Positions 8,934-17,315 of a DNA stretch of 51,792 nt are shown here, in pieces (the first letter of the stretch is position 1; each line of letters begins with the position of its first letter). The stretch comes from a virus: IMG/VR virus record IMGVR_UViG_3300034106_005234, positions 1-51,792 of that record, one strand, 5' to 3'. The notes beneath the pieces were generated by a model. The model made no database searches, had not been told where the DNA came from, and saw only the letters and a program-made list of their open reading frames with translations. Made by a program: the position numbers and the translations under genes.

Positions 8934-10242
8934 ACTTTTGTTCTGGATTTAACTCTATAAGTTTGGGTGATAATTTATTGCGTTCTTCGCTGCCATAAGC
9001 GGAGAAGTAAATCGCATAGAACTGGTCCAAGTTTTCAGGCAAATCTAAAAATTTTGATGCAGTAAAATCATATGCCCGCTGACTGAGTTGGGCGTAGCGG
9101 TCAACGTCTGCTACAATATAATCCAACTGGTCAATTAATTCAGCTCCGGTTTTAAATTTAATAGGGGCATGATCATAAGTCACCATATCTTGATATGCTC
9201 CTGGCATACCTATTGCACCAGATTCAATCATTTTAATATCGCTCTTGCATCTATTAAAATTGTTATCAGTAAGCATAGTCATGCTAGCCACGCAATTAGC
9301 ATCTAGTAGTCCCTGTCCATAATTAGGAAGAATAGACCATTCAATAAACTCCATTTCGCCTGAATCAATAAACGGTTTAACAGCAAGTGGGTAGCAGCCC
9401 TTCCAAACAAATTTAAATCGTTTGCGGGCCTTGATAATTTCAGAAATACAATGGGTGAAATCGTCGTTGCCGCCTGTTTTATACGCCAAATCTACGTGCG
9501 TTCCACTTCCACTGTATAAGATACGAGGACGCTTCTTCTGTTGTTCTAATTTCCGCACCATTTCTTCCTTGTTATAGAATCGACCCAGCCAAGACTTTGG
9601 TGCATAGTTAGGCAACACTGTAATATTCTTATTCCCGGTCTTCTCACGGTAGTATTCCTTCATGTAAGGGCATGTGACGGTAATTTCGTCCATGTCTTTC
9701 ATAATGTCTAGGATACATTCCCGCACGGCCGGATCAGTAAACCCTTCCTTACAACGATTATAATCAGGAATATCCTCAGAAAAGACTACATCATCAATTT
9801 CATAGATGAGGCGCATTCCGTTTAGTTTACTAATTTCCCGAAGATGCTTTAAGAAATCCTTCTGCTGGGAAGTTGCTTGTCGTTGAAGTCGAACAGATTT
9901 AAGCGGCCCATAGAAATTCCGATCTAAAACCATTTGGGTTAGTGTAGATATACATGCCCGTTGGTGACGATTGAGTAATTCTGTGGGGGCATCTATGCGC
10001 CAGAACCCACATCCCCCAAAATCTGCAGCGTAGTTAATGGATCTCGGGAGATTTTCTTCCGGCATGACAATTTTTGGCGCGGCGGGGACATGGATTGGCT
10101 TCATCCCAACTAACCGCGGCACATTTACTGTAGATGGTAGTGTATTGGGGGCAAAGGGAATCTCACCGCTGAAATTCTGATACTCATATACTACGCGATT
10201 TTCCGATAGAGTATTTTGCGAATCTTTTAGTTTCAATGCCAT
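8923..10242 (-). CDS. Glycosyltransferase (GT-B, GT4-like)
   Basis: A 439-residue probable glycosyltransferase. The N-terminal half carries RLIYEIDDVVF and ITVTCPYMKEYY, a pattern common in GT4-type phage enzymes where the acceptor domain ends. The C-terminal half has RILYSGSGTH, a long Rossmann-like stretch, and the donor-site region DIKMIESGAIGMPG, in which Glu-Ser-Gly matches the EAxAxGxP-type nucleotide-sugar motif. Substrate is unknown. It sits outside the main glycan island but in the same strand and transcription direction, downstream of queE and two tiny genes. Confidence 0.78.
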   Translation of the reverse strand: MALKLKDSQNTLSENRVVYEYQNFSGEIPFAPNTLPSTVNVPRLVGMKPIHVPAAPKIVMPEENLPRSINYAADFGGCGFWRIDAPTELLNRHQRACISTLTQMVLDRNFYGPLKSVRLQRQATSQQKDFLKHLREISKLNGMRLIYEIDDVVFSEDIPDYNRCKEGFTDPAVRECILDIMKDMDEITVTCPYMKEYYREKTGNKNITVLPNYAPKSWLGRFYNKEEMVRKLEQQKKRPRILYSGSGTHVDLAYKTGGNDDFTHCISEIIKARKRFKFVWKGCYPLAVKPFIDSGEMEFIEWSILPNYGQGLLDANCVASMTMLTDNNFNRCKSDIKMIESGAIGMPGAYQDMVTYDHAPIKFKTGAELIDQLDYIVADVDRYAQLSQRAYDFTASKFLDLPENLDQFYAIYFSAYGSEERNKLSPKLIELNPEQKFKS

Positions 10243-10296
10243 GTATTAACTTAGAATTCATGGGAGAAATGGCTAGAGTTTTAATCCTAAAATTAT

Positions 10297-10446
10297 TTAT
10301 AGGAAACGAACAACTAATTTCTCAACCACAAGATAGAAAGCATAGGGTGGTATCATGATTGAAAATATAGTCGAAAAGAACCCCTTTGCAATTGCAATAC
10401 CAGCAAGCCACCAGGCGGCTATAACAATTGTGGCTATGTATTTCAT
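10297..10446 (-). CDS. Small membrane protein, 49 aa
   Basis: Short ORF read directly from the minus strand. The start overlaps the stop of the next upstream small ORF (TGATG). Residues 4-20 form a hydrophobic Ala/Ile/Trp stretch (IATIVIAAWWLAGIAIA) and residues 23-42 a second one, so it looks like a two-pass or hairpin inner-membrane protein. Function unknown. Overlap with the neighbour supports it as a real gene. Confidence 0.5.
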   Translation of the reverse strand: MKYIATIVIAAWWLAGIAIAKGFFSTIFSIMIPPYAFYLVVEKLVVRFL

Positions 10447-10580
10447 CAGACTAGTAGTGCTGTCTGATAGACCCTTACAGCATTATTATACGTTCCGCCA
10501 TAATTAAGCATCCAAATAGAAACAAATTCCATTTTGTTGTATGGCGTAGCTGTTGGTATTCTGGGAAGAAATATTTTCAT
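10446..10580 (-). CDS. Hypothetical small protein, 44 aa
   Basis: Short ORF that starts inside the queE stop codon (TAATG) and ends overlapping the start of the following small membrane protein. The product begins MKIFLPRIPT and is basic to neutral with no motif. The chain of start/stop overlaps from queE through this ORF to the next is the main evidence that it is translated. Confidence 0.45.
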   Translation of the reverse strand: MKIFLPRIPTATPYNKMEFVSIWMLNYGGTYNNAVRVYQTALLV

Positions 10581-11401
10581 TACACCCCTACGCACTTATT
10601 CCAACAGGAAACATGAAGACGGGTAAGTCCAATAAATCCATATTTCTTCGCCATCTCTAAACAGAATCGGGTTCTTTCATGAAAGTCTTCTCGATCATCC
10701 AAACCAGGCATTAAAATTGTTCGACTCCACGGAATATTAAAAGGAGTAATGTAATCTCTAATAATTTCTTCTACGTCTTTCTCTTCGGAAATTACAAATT
10801 TAAACCAATAATTAGGATGCTCCATAATTCGATTTATAGCAGCAGGAACTATTCTCTTTTCTTTAGACATTCCAGAATTGGCCAGCTTTGCAGAACAGTT
10901 AATCTGTTGCATCCACTCAAAAAACTTTGGTTCTAGATAAAAGGAACCATTAGTTTCGACTTCATTATACGTTTGCGGAAATTTATCATCAGCATGAAGC
11001 CAATCCAAACATTCGATAATAGATTTCTGGTGTTTTAAAATAGTGGGCTCACCGCCACTCCAGATAATATGAACTCTGCCTTCTTTTACCCATTCAAAAA
11101 TATCCAATTTCTTCCAATCATCTACAATTTCTTGAAATGGGGTTTTATCACCAAACAACCAAAGGGGTGCTGTATCACAAGTCCAAGTAGCAGACCCTTC
11201 TTTGTGTAATTGGCCAATAAAAGTTCCTGAATCGGTATTATTTCTACCAGCATCTTGAATCTCTTTAATATGCTTAGATCCGATTCCACAATGGAAATTG
11301 CAACCCTTCAAGCGAATGAAGTATGCTGGATAGCCTGTGGTATGACCCTCACACTGATTATTTTCAAATTTTTCTGCCAAATTAAGAATAGGACTAGTCA
11401 T
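10580..11401 (-). CDS. queE: QueE, 7-carboxy-7-deazaguanine synthase
   Basis: Radical SAM enzyme of the QueE family, 273 aa, which contracts 6-carboxytetrahydropterin to 7-carboxy-7-deazaguanine in preQ0 synthesis. The N-terminus has the family pattern GYPAYFIRLKGCNFHC, then CDT, the third cluster ligand with the DT typical of QueE, and SGGEPT (115-120). The cluster motif is stretched: Cys34, Cys38 and Cys75, i.e. CX3C-X36-C instead of CX3CX2C, so an insert of about 34 residues lies between the second and third Cys. The frame is open upstream to 11491, but the ATG at 11401 gives the natural QueE N-terminus. Works with QueC and the DpdA-like protein. Confidence 0.88.
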   Translation of the reverse strand: MTSPILNLAEKFENNQCEGHTTGYPAYFIRLKGCNFHCGIGSKHIKEIQDAGRNNTDSGTFIGQLHKEGSATWTCDTAPLWLFGDKTPFQEIVDDWKKLDIFEWVKEGRVHIIWSGGEPTILKHQKSIIECLDWLHADDKFPQTYNEVETNGSFYLEPKFFEWMQQINCSAKLANSGMSKEKRIVPAAINRIMEHPNYWFKFVISEEKDVEEIIRDYITPFNIPWSRTILMPGLDDREDFHERTRFCLEMAKKYGFIGLTRLHVSCWNKCVGV

Positions 11402-11537
11402 TTTGTTTAGTATAATTGAGATTTTTATATTTGCACTGTAAATTATTTGACTGGCGGAGCAGATTATTTCTTTGTGCTTGGGAATATCCACCCATTCTTT
11501 TATCGCATTTTTCTACTGCTGCTGAATTTTTTGACAT
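11394..11537 (-). CDS. Possible small gene between gp46 and queE, 47 aa
   Basis: Short ORF whose ATG lies one base after the gp46-like stop and whose TAG overlaps the queE start by 8 bases, so it exactly bridges the two genes. The product is basic, Asn/Lys/Gln-rich, with two Cys, and has no recognisable motif. The bridging position supports it, but the skewed composition of an AT-rich gap could give the same ORF by chance. Confidence 0.4.
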   Translation of the reverse strand: MSKNSAAVEKCDKRMGGYSQAQRNNLLRQSNNLQCKYKNLNYTKQND

Positions 11538-11538
11538 A

Positions 11539-13347
11539 TTAGATAGACGCAATTTTAGTGCAACCATTTATTTTTTCAAGAACAATTGTTTGGTCAATAT
11601 TGCTGCTAGTCGTTTTGTTGTGGCTGATAATATAGACGGCTTCGTTATATTGTTCCACCCGAGACCGCAAAATATCCAGAACCTTTATAGAACCCTTCTC
11701 GTCTAGGGCGGAATCCAACAATTCATCATATATACTGATATTGTATGATATTCCGCTCTGAATTCTTAGGATATCTTGGAACATAAACAGGATAGCCAAA
11801 TCAATTCTGCGCGCTTCACCACTTGAGTAATTGAAATAAGACTTCTGTTGTCCGTTATCACTGGTCAATGTCTCCTCAAAGGTCTCATTAAATTCACATT
11901 TACATGGGGCTTCCAGGGCTTGGAGATAAAAATTCAGCCTAGAATTCAGCAAGCCTAACAATTTCTTGATGATATAGCTCTTTACCCCCTCTTCTGAAAC
12001 CACAAATTTGGCTGTCTCTAAAATGACCAGCTTCTTTTGAATTTCTTTCAGGGTCTTTTCGGTGGTTTCTCGTTCCTTTTGGGTATTCTGGATTAAAGTC
12101 TCCATCGAATCCTTCTCAGTCTCTAAAGAATCGATGTTTTGCTGCATGGACCTATTGGATTCCTGCAGTTGATTGACCTTTTCTGTGGATAGTGCTAGAC
12201 TGGACTGTTCTTCAAAGGACTGCTTAGCTGTATTTCTTAATTTCGTCAAGCCTTGTTGAATTAAGAAATTAATTCCTTCCTGTTTTTTCCTTTTTGCCTC
12301 TACTTTATCATGTTCCTCTTTAGATTGCTTAATCTTAGCATCTAATTCCACCAAGTGTTGCTGAAGGTGCTTCTTTTCTTCTGCATCCGAATAAGAACGC
12401 TTACAGGTCGGACACGTTCCGGTCTTTTCTGATGCGTCTTTGCGTTCTTTCTTTAATCTTTGATTTTCAGCACTTAAAACATGTTCATTTTTAAGAATTT
12501 CCTGATAAGTGACTGATTCACTTTGATTTCTTTCTTCTAATTTGGCTAATTTGCCCTCAATAGTGGCAATTTTCTGAGCCAAAGCAATCTTTTTGAGATT
12601 AATATCGCCGGTTTTGGTTAATTCCTCGATGGTTTTCTGATTTTCTGCAATCTTATCCCGGATTTCTTTAATTTTTAATTGCTTCTGGGCAGTATTTTTC
12701 TCTAATTGGGCCTGATAGACGTCTAAATTCTTGTTTTTCTCCAAGAACTGGGTGGAAGTAATGTCATTTTCCCGCTTTTCATCATTATAATCCAATCGAA
12801 CCTTTAGCAGCATGTTGCTAAAGATACCCAGTTTCAATACTCCCTCAACAAACTTGCGCTTGGCTGTCTTACCCTGAGCCATAAAGGGTAAGGTATTAGT
12901 GGAGGACATAATGATAGCATTGCGAAATACTTCAATATTGGCCCCGATTGTAGTTTGAATCAGCTCATCCGTCTTAGGCATGGATGATCTTGTAATATCT
13001 TCCCCGTTTTTGATGAAAGTGACACTATTGGGATCCAACTGTCGCTTGATATGATACCGATTGATGACATTGTTATCAATAATCTCAAATTCTATCTCCC
13101 CATAACAAGGAGAAGTAGCCTTATCATAAGTGATCTGATCCTTCTTAATGTCTCTTAAGGTGTTACCAAAAACGACCCATGCAATAAATTCCGGGACCCC
13201 TGACTTTCCAACGCCGTTTTTTCCTCCCTTGTCTCTATTTTCTCCGGTTATTAGAGTAATCCCAGACGAAAACTGAAAATGAAAAGTATCTTCCCCAAAA
13301 GATAAGAAATTCCGAATACTGCCTTGTTTGAAAACTACTTGTTTCAT
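11539..13347 (-). CDS. gp46-like recombination endonuclease subunit (Rad50/SbcC family)
   Basis: SMC-like ATPase subunit of the gp46/gp47 nuclease, 602 aa (T4 gp46 is about 560). The N-terminal P-loop ends NGVGKS (44-49). Two long coiled-coil arms flank a zinc hook, TCPTCKRSY, near residues 309-317. The C-terminal lobe has the ABC signature SSGEARRIDLA (about 507), a Walker B segment SIYDELLDS and the switch histidine in IISHNKT. With gp47 it resects DNA ends for recombination-dependent replication. A TATAAT-like sequence (13350-13355) lies 2 nt upstream of its ATG. Its usual partner gp47 is 10.5 kb away, separated by the glycan island. Confidence 0.93.
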   Translation of the reverse strand: MKQVVFKQGSIRNFLSFGEDTFHFQFSSGITLITGENRDKGGKNGVGKSGVPEFIAWVVFGNTLRDIKKDQITYDKATSPCYGEIEFEIIDNNVINRYHIKRQLDPNSVTFIKNGEDITRSSMPKTDELIQTTIGANIEVFRNAIIMSSTNTLPFMAQGKTAKRKFVEGVLKLGIFSNMLLKVRLDYNDEKRENDITSTQFLEKNKNLDVYQAQLEKNTAQKQLKIKEIRDKIAENQKTIEELTKTGDINLKKIALAQKIATIEGKLAKLEERNQSESVTYQEILKNEHVLSAENQRLKKERKDASEKTGTCPTCKRSYSDAEEKKHLQQHLVELDAKIKQSKEEHDKVEAKRKKQEGINFLIQQGLTKLRNTAKQSFEEQSSLALSTEKVNQLQESNRSMQQNIDSLETEKDSMETLIQNTQKERETTEKTLKEIQKKLVILETAKFVVSEEGVKSYIIKKLLGLLNSRLNFYLQALEAPCKCEFNETFEETLTSDNGQQKSYFNYSSGEARRIDLAILFMFQDILRIQSGISYNISIYDELLDSALDEKGSIKVLDILRSRVEQYNEAVYIISHNKTTSSNIDQTIVLEKINGCTKIASI

Positions 13348-13381
13348 CTATTATACAATTTTCTTGCATAATTCAGAAAAA

Positions 13382-14368
13382 TCAAGTATTGTGCTTTGTT
13401 TGTTTTTCGATCCATTTATAGGTTTTAGTCAATCCAGACGTTAATGGTTGAGAGGGAGCCCAACATAACTTCTGCTTTAGTAACGTATTGTCAGAGTTCC
13501 TACCACGAACACCTTGAGGACCGTCAATGTGGTTTAGAATCACTCGTTTGCCAGCAATTTGAGAAACAACTGCGACCAATTGATTGATACTAATCATTTC
13601 TTCGGAACCAATATTAACAGGTCCTGGGAAATTGCTTTCCATCAATCGTCGAATCCCCTCCACACATTCATCCACATACAGAAATGAACGAGTTTGTTCT
13701 CCGTCCCCAATGATATCAATAGTATCCCCCGTTTCTGCTTGTGCTATTTTACGGCAAATGGCGGCCGGTGCCTTTTCTTTGCCCCCACACCAAGTTCCAA
13801 ATGGGCCGAAGATGTTGTGAAACCTTGCAATCCTAACATCCAACCCATAGTTGCGAGATGCTGCTAGATATAGTCGCTCACTAAATAGCTTTTCCCACCC
13901 ATATTCAGAATCAGGAGCCGCTGGATAAGCAGAATCCTCTTTACAATTTGGGTTGAGGGGATCTAATTGATTATACGCAGGATATATACATGCTGAAGAA
14001 CTGTAGAAAATTCTTGGACGGCTTCCCACCAGAAGACCAGCCACTGAATTGATAGTGTTGATATTAATGCCTGCGGAATTGAGCATGACGTTCGCATCAT
14101 TCTGTCCAGAAAAGATATATGGAGCACCACCCATGTCTGCGGCTAGTTGATAAAGGTCGTCGCAAGGCCAGTTTTTGATGATTTCCGTTAATGTCCAAGG
14201 ATCTGTTAAGTCCTTTATAAAAAAGTCATCCGCGTAAATGGTGTGAGGATACTCATGAGTCTTTAGGTCTACACCCAAAACTCTATATCCCTCCAATTTC
14301 AATCGAGTTACCAGATGCCCACCAATAAATCCACCAGCCCCAAATACTATTGCGCGCTTTTGTTTCAT
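13382..14368 (-). CDS. GDP-mannose 3,5-epimerase-like SDR enzyme
   Basis: Extended short-chain dehydrogenase/reductase, 328 aa. It strongly resembles the plant-type GDP-mannose 3',5'-epimerase (GME), which makes GDP-L-galactose: NAD-binding GAGGFIGGH (10-18), LAADMGG (75-81), SSACIYP with Cys127, YGWEK with Tyr156 and Lys160, RFHNIFGPFGTW, KEKAPAAICRK, GDGEQTRSF, DECVEGIRRL and GVRGRNSDNTL. These motifs are much more specific than for SDRs in general, and the catalytic Cys, Tyr and Lys are all there. It is the last gene of the island, downstream of another SDR and a GT10-type transferase that could use its product. Assigned from memory of the family; no search was run. Confidence 0.82.
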   Translation of the reverse strand: MKQKRAIVFGAGGFIGGHLVTRLKLEGYRVLGVDLKTHEYPHTIYADDFFIKDLTDPWTLTEIIKNWPCDDLYQLAADMGGAPYIFSGQNDANVMLNSAGININTINSVAGLLVGSRPRIFYSSSACIYPAYNQLDPLNPNCKEDSAYPAAPDSEYGWEKLFSERLYLAASRNYGLDVRIARFHNIFGPFGTWCGGKEKAPAAICRKIAQAETGDTIDIIGDGEQTRSFLYVDECVEGIRRLMESNFPGPVNIGSEEMISINQLVAVVSQIAGKRVILNHIDGPQGVRGRNSDNTLLKQKLCWAPSQPLTSGLTKTYKWIEKQTKHNT

Positions 14369-15180
14369 ATCGTGTCTATAATTTTTTTAATGCCTTCTGG
14401 GAGGCGAGTGACTGGTTGCCAATATTTTAAGATAAAGTCATCAGGTTCATTTCGTTTATCCTGCTGAACAGTATCCTTTGCCGTTGCTGGTATTACTTCG
14501 GCAGGAATATAATAAGCAATTAATTCTGCAATATCTAAAATGCTTCGCCATTCAAAGGAAGTGATGTGTAACTGTTCCTCTCTCGGAACGGAATCATATT
14601 TTTCCGCCAGCGTCAGTAAGGCATAACAAGCGTCTTCAGCAAATAAGAACTGTCTTTGCTCCGTTCCGTCTGTTTTCATCCAAATACGACCCTGCTTGGC
14701 TTGATTAATAAAATCTGTAATCACATGGGATTTGTTTAAGTCCTTTTCTACCCCATAAACATTCCAAAACTTAACAATTAAACCATTTAAGGCCTTGGTA
14801 TAAAGTTCTCCAACCGCCTTAGCAGTTCCATATGAAGAATAACTCATATTAGACATCTGACTGGATGCAAAAATGAATGGTTTAGAATATTTTCTTAAAT
14901 ACTCAAAGGTTCTAACCATCATCTGAATATTGTTATGAAGAAATTCAAAAGTGTGTTGATGTTTCTGGAGATAATGACTTCCCCCGACGTCAAATGCCAG
15001 GAAAAATACAAAATCAGAATCCATAATTGCTCGCTCTACTACACAGGCACGATCATACCGCAAATCGTGTTCTGGCCCCAAAACCAAATCAATCTCAAGG
15101 ACCTCATGCCCTTCCTTCTTTAACACGTCTTTTAAAACAGAACCTATCTGTCCTTCGCTACCTAGTATACAATATTTCAT
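14365..15180 (-). CDS. NAD-dependent epimerase/dehydratase (SDR)
   Basis: Second extended SDR of the island, 271 aa. The nucleotide site is GSEGQIGS (8-15) and the catalytic pair is in SSYGTAK (Tyr-x3-Lys), with ASSQ a little before it. It probably modifies a nucleotide sugar, but the exact reaction cannot be told. Start and stop overlap both neighbours by 4 bases, so it belongs to the same mRNA as the GME-like and GT10-like genes and may act in the same sugar pathway. Confidence 0.75.
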   Translation of the reverse strand: MKYCILGSEGQIGSVLKDVLKKEGHEVLEIDLVLGPEHDLRYDRACVVERAIMDSDFVFFLAFDVGGSHYLQKHQHTFEFLHNNIQMMVRTFEYLRKYSKPFIFASSQMSNMSYSSYGTAKAVGELYTKALNGLIVKFWNVYGVEKDLNKSHVITDFINQAKQGRIWMKTDGTEQRQFLFAEDACYALLTLAEKYDSVPREEQLHITSFEWRSILDIAELIAYYIPAEVIPATAKDTVQQDKRNEPDDFILKYWQPVTRLPEGIKKIIDTI

Positions 15181-16019
15181 TTTAGTAAGTCATAACAATT
15201 TCGGGCCATCCATCGATCTGGAGAAGCAAATTCTGGGAATCTTTTAAAGTTTTCTTCGATATACGGTCTCTTAGACTCATAATCTTCATTAGAAATATGG
15301 TCTAGAATTAATCCTAGTTCTCTGATAGTGGTCCACGTGTAGAATCCCCTGGAATCAAATAGTTCTTTAATTTTTGGGTTACCCCAATAGATAGGAATAC
15401 AACCAGCAGCAAAACAATCCACAATTTTATCCGTAAAATATCCAGGATATTGGCAATTTTCGATGACAATGACATATTGATAGGGGACAAATGGTTTAAT
15501 TCGTTCTGATGGCTCGTCGCCAAATTTATTATATCCAGAGCCCCAGAGGTCTAATGCTGGGTGCATCTTGTTTCTAATAACCTCATGCCTCAATTGGTGT
15601 CCTTGAGCATAGTTTTTATTGGAGGCTACTATAGAAAGTAATTTAGATTTAGGATAAATCTGACAATGGGATTCTGGGATCCAGCACGCCCCAAAATAAC
15701 TTTGTTTGTATTTGGGGTTTCCGTTTCCCATACTTGGGTTGCATACATAAATTTGATCAAATTTATGGGATATTTGATCAATATGCTGGTAAACATGTGG
15801 CTTAATAGCCGGAGACTCAAATGCCCATGCTATTTTCCATTTGGATTTAACTTGATCTACTATAGGACTAAAACATTGTTCATCGGTGAATACTGTAATA
15901 CCATCATACTCTAAAAGAGGCGGCTTAATGTATTCTACATCATCAGGCACCGGCCAGTGCATATTAGCAAATGGACTCGGTCCTGTGTTGGTGTCGAAGA
16001 AATTAATTCGATGTTTCAT
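15177..16019 (-). CDS. GT10-family (fucosyltransferase-like) glycosyltransferase
   Basis: A 280-residue protein with the hallmark of GT10 alpha-fucosyltransferases: VIVIENCQYPGYFTDKI (183-199) followed by CIPIYWG (207-213), compare ENS-x-YVTEKL and VPVYxG. A segment LLSIVASNK (127-135) also matches the start of the GT10 donor domain. GT10 enzymes use GDP-beta-L-fucose and can accept close analogues such as GDP-L-galactose; the GME-like enzyme two genes downstream could make that donor. Acceptor unknown. Overlaps both neighbours by a few bases. Confidence 0.78.
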   Translation of the reverse strand: MKHRINFFDTNTGPSPFANMHWPVPDDVEYIKPPLLEYDGITVFTDEQCFSPIVDQVKSKWKIAWAFESPAIKPHVYQHIDQISHKFDQIYVCNPSMGNGNPKYKQSYFGACWIPESHCQIYPKSKLLSIVASNKNYAQGHQLRHEVIRNKMHPALDLWGSGYNKFGDEPSERIKPFVPYQYVIVIENCQYPGYFTDKIVDCFAAGCIPIYWGNPKIKELFDSRGFYTWTTIRELGLILDHISNEDYESKRPYIEENFKRFPEFASPDRWMARNCYDLLK

Positions 16020-16627
16020 TATTCAAAAATAACTTCCAATTTCCCGGAAAAATCTACCAAACCAGTTCCAGAGCCATGACCCCACTCTGTAATATCCCAT
16101 TTTCGCTGAGTGATACTATTCCACCAAGCCCTCATTCCCGGAAAATAATTTCTGGTCTTCTCGGTGCTAATGTCATCTAGAATTACTACTCCCTTATAGC
16201 CAATCTTTTCCAAGATTTCAAAGAATCGCGGTTCTTGATTGCCGTCATGTGGATCAATATCAAAGCTAATCAGCGGTGCACCTATTAATATTTCTGGTGA
16301 TTCTAATAGGATGTCCAACTGTTTAGCTGTGGCATTAGGATATTCCTGTCGAAACGGCAACTCCACTTTAAGGATATCATAGGTAATCACCAAATTCTTC
16401 TTGGAATGGCAAAGAGCCAAGCAACTAAGGCCGTCTCGAGTTCCTACATCTAAAATATTGGTCCCAGTAAACACATCCGTCGCCAGATAATTGAGTAACT
16501 TGTAATGTTCCCCTGATTCGATTCCAGATCCCATTTCATTAAATTTGTGCAAGTTGTATTTTGCTGGGTAGTATTTCTCCAAAAAGGATACATCGGAGTC
16601 TTTTACTTTGGTTAGGTCAATTTTCAT
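16019..16627 (-). CDS. Class I SAM-dependent methyltransferase
   Basis: A 202-residue Rossmann methyltransferase. The SAM-binding glycine motif is NILDVGTRDG (57-66), motif II ends in ITYDI, and SFDIDPHDG and VVILDDIS follow at the positions of the later core strands. It may methylate a sugar in the glycan made by neighbouring transferases, but a DNA, protein or small-molecule substrate is equally possible from sequence. It shares its stop and start bases with both neighbours. Confidence 0.7.
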   Translation of the reverse strand: MKIDLTKVKDSDVSFLEKYYPAKYNLHKFNEMGSGIESGEHYKLLNYLATDVFTGTNILDVGTRDGLSCLALCHSKKNLVITYDILKVELPFRQEYPNATAKQLDILLESPEILIGAPLISFDIDPHDGNQEPRFFEILEKIGYKGVVILDDISTEKTRNYFPGMRAWWNSITQRKWDITEWGHGSGTGLVDFSGKLEVIFE

Positions 16628-17315
16628 AAAGGTATTTGTAGTCGTTGGATATTGTTTCTAACTTATTTCCATTGCCGTATTTGCACGGGCCGGCATAATG
16701 GATAAAGTCCGCCTTATATCTTAAATTCTGAGTATCATATTCCCCTAAATCCATCCGATTAAAGGTATAGTGCAAAGACCTAAACCTTAAAGGAGCATAT
16801 TTAAAACACAAATAATTTAAGGCGGTTTGGTCGCTGGGATCTATATAAAAACTATTAACAGAAAATGGTTCTATAAAAAGTCTATTGATAATGCCAGAAC
16901 AGTTTTTTCCTATCAATTGAACTCCAGCATTAAAATAAGATCTAACCCCTGTTCTATTCATTGGCCAACTAAAATTGACTGGCATCTGTTCAATCCATTT
17001 ATCCCTATTCATCCATTCCGTTGGGCTACTTTCATCAAAGGCATAAAACTTATCTGGGTCAGGATAGAGTTCAAAAATATTTCGCGCCTGTGGTGTTATC
17101 AAAACGTCGGAATCCAAATACAAAACGCGATCATAATCTTTAAACAGTTCCAGATACTGATATTTTTCAAAATACAGATTATACCTGTGTATTTTGGGGT
17201 TTACGATAGCAAAAAAGTCTTTATCATATTTCTCTGCATATCTCTTCATACTCTCAATACAAGATTGAGAATTGGGATCTCGGCCAATAGACATGGTTAT
17301 AATGGCTTCTTTCAT
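16617..17315 (-). CDS. GT8-like glycosyltransferase (GT-A fold)
   Basis: A 232-residue GT-A enzyme. The metal-binding DxD motif is VLYLDSD (64-70); later segments FNAGVQLIG, DQTALNYL and FIHYAG are in the order seen in GT8 (glycogenin/galactosyltransferase-like) proteins, with the last His a likely metal ligand. Donor sugar not predictable. Part of the overlapping island operon. Confidence 0.72.
   Translation of the reverse strand: MKEAIITMSIGRDPNSQSCIESMKRYAEKYDKDFFAIVNPKIHRYNLYFEKYQYLELFKDYDRVLYLDSDVLITPQARNIFELYPDPDKFYAFDESSPTEWMNRDKWIEQMPVNFSWPMNRTGVRSYFNAGVQLIGKNCSGIINRLFIEPFSVNSFYIDPSDQTALNYLCFKYAPLRFRSLHYTFNRMDLGEYDTQNLRYKADFIHYAGPCKYGNGNKLETISNDYKYLYEN

Noticed and set aside
11402-11491. 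N-terminal extension of queE to 11491
   Set aside because: The extra 30 residues are AT-rich noise without family similarity and overlap the small ORF; the ATG at 11401 gives the normal QueE start.
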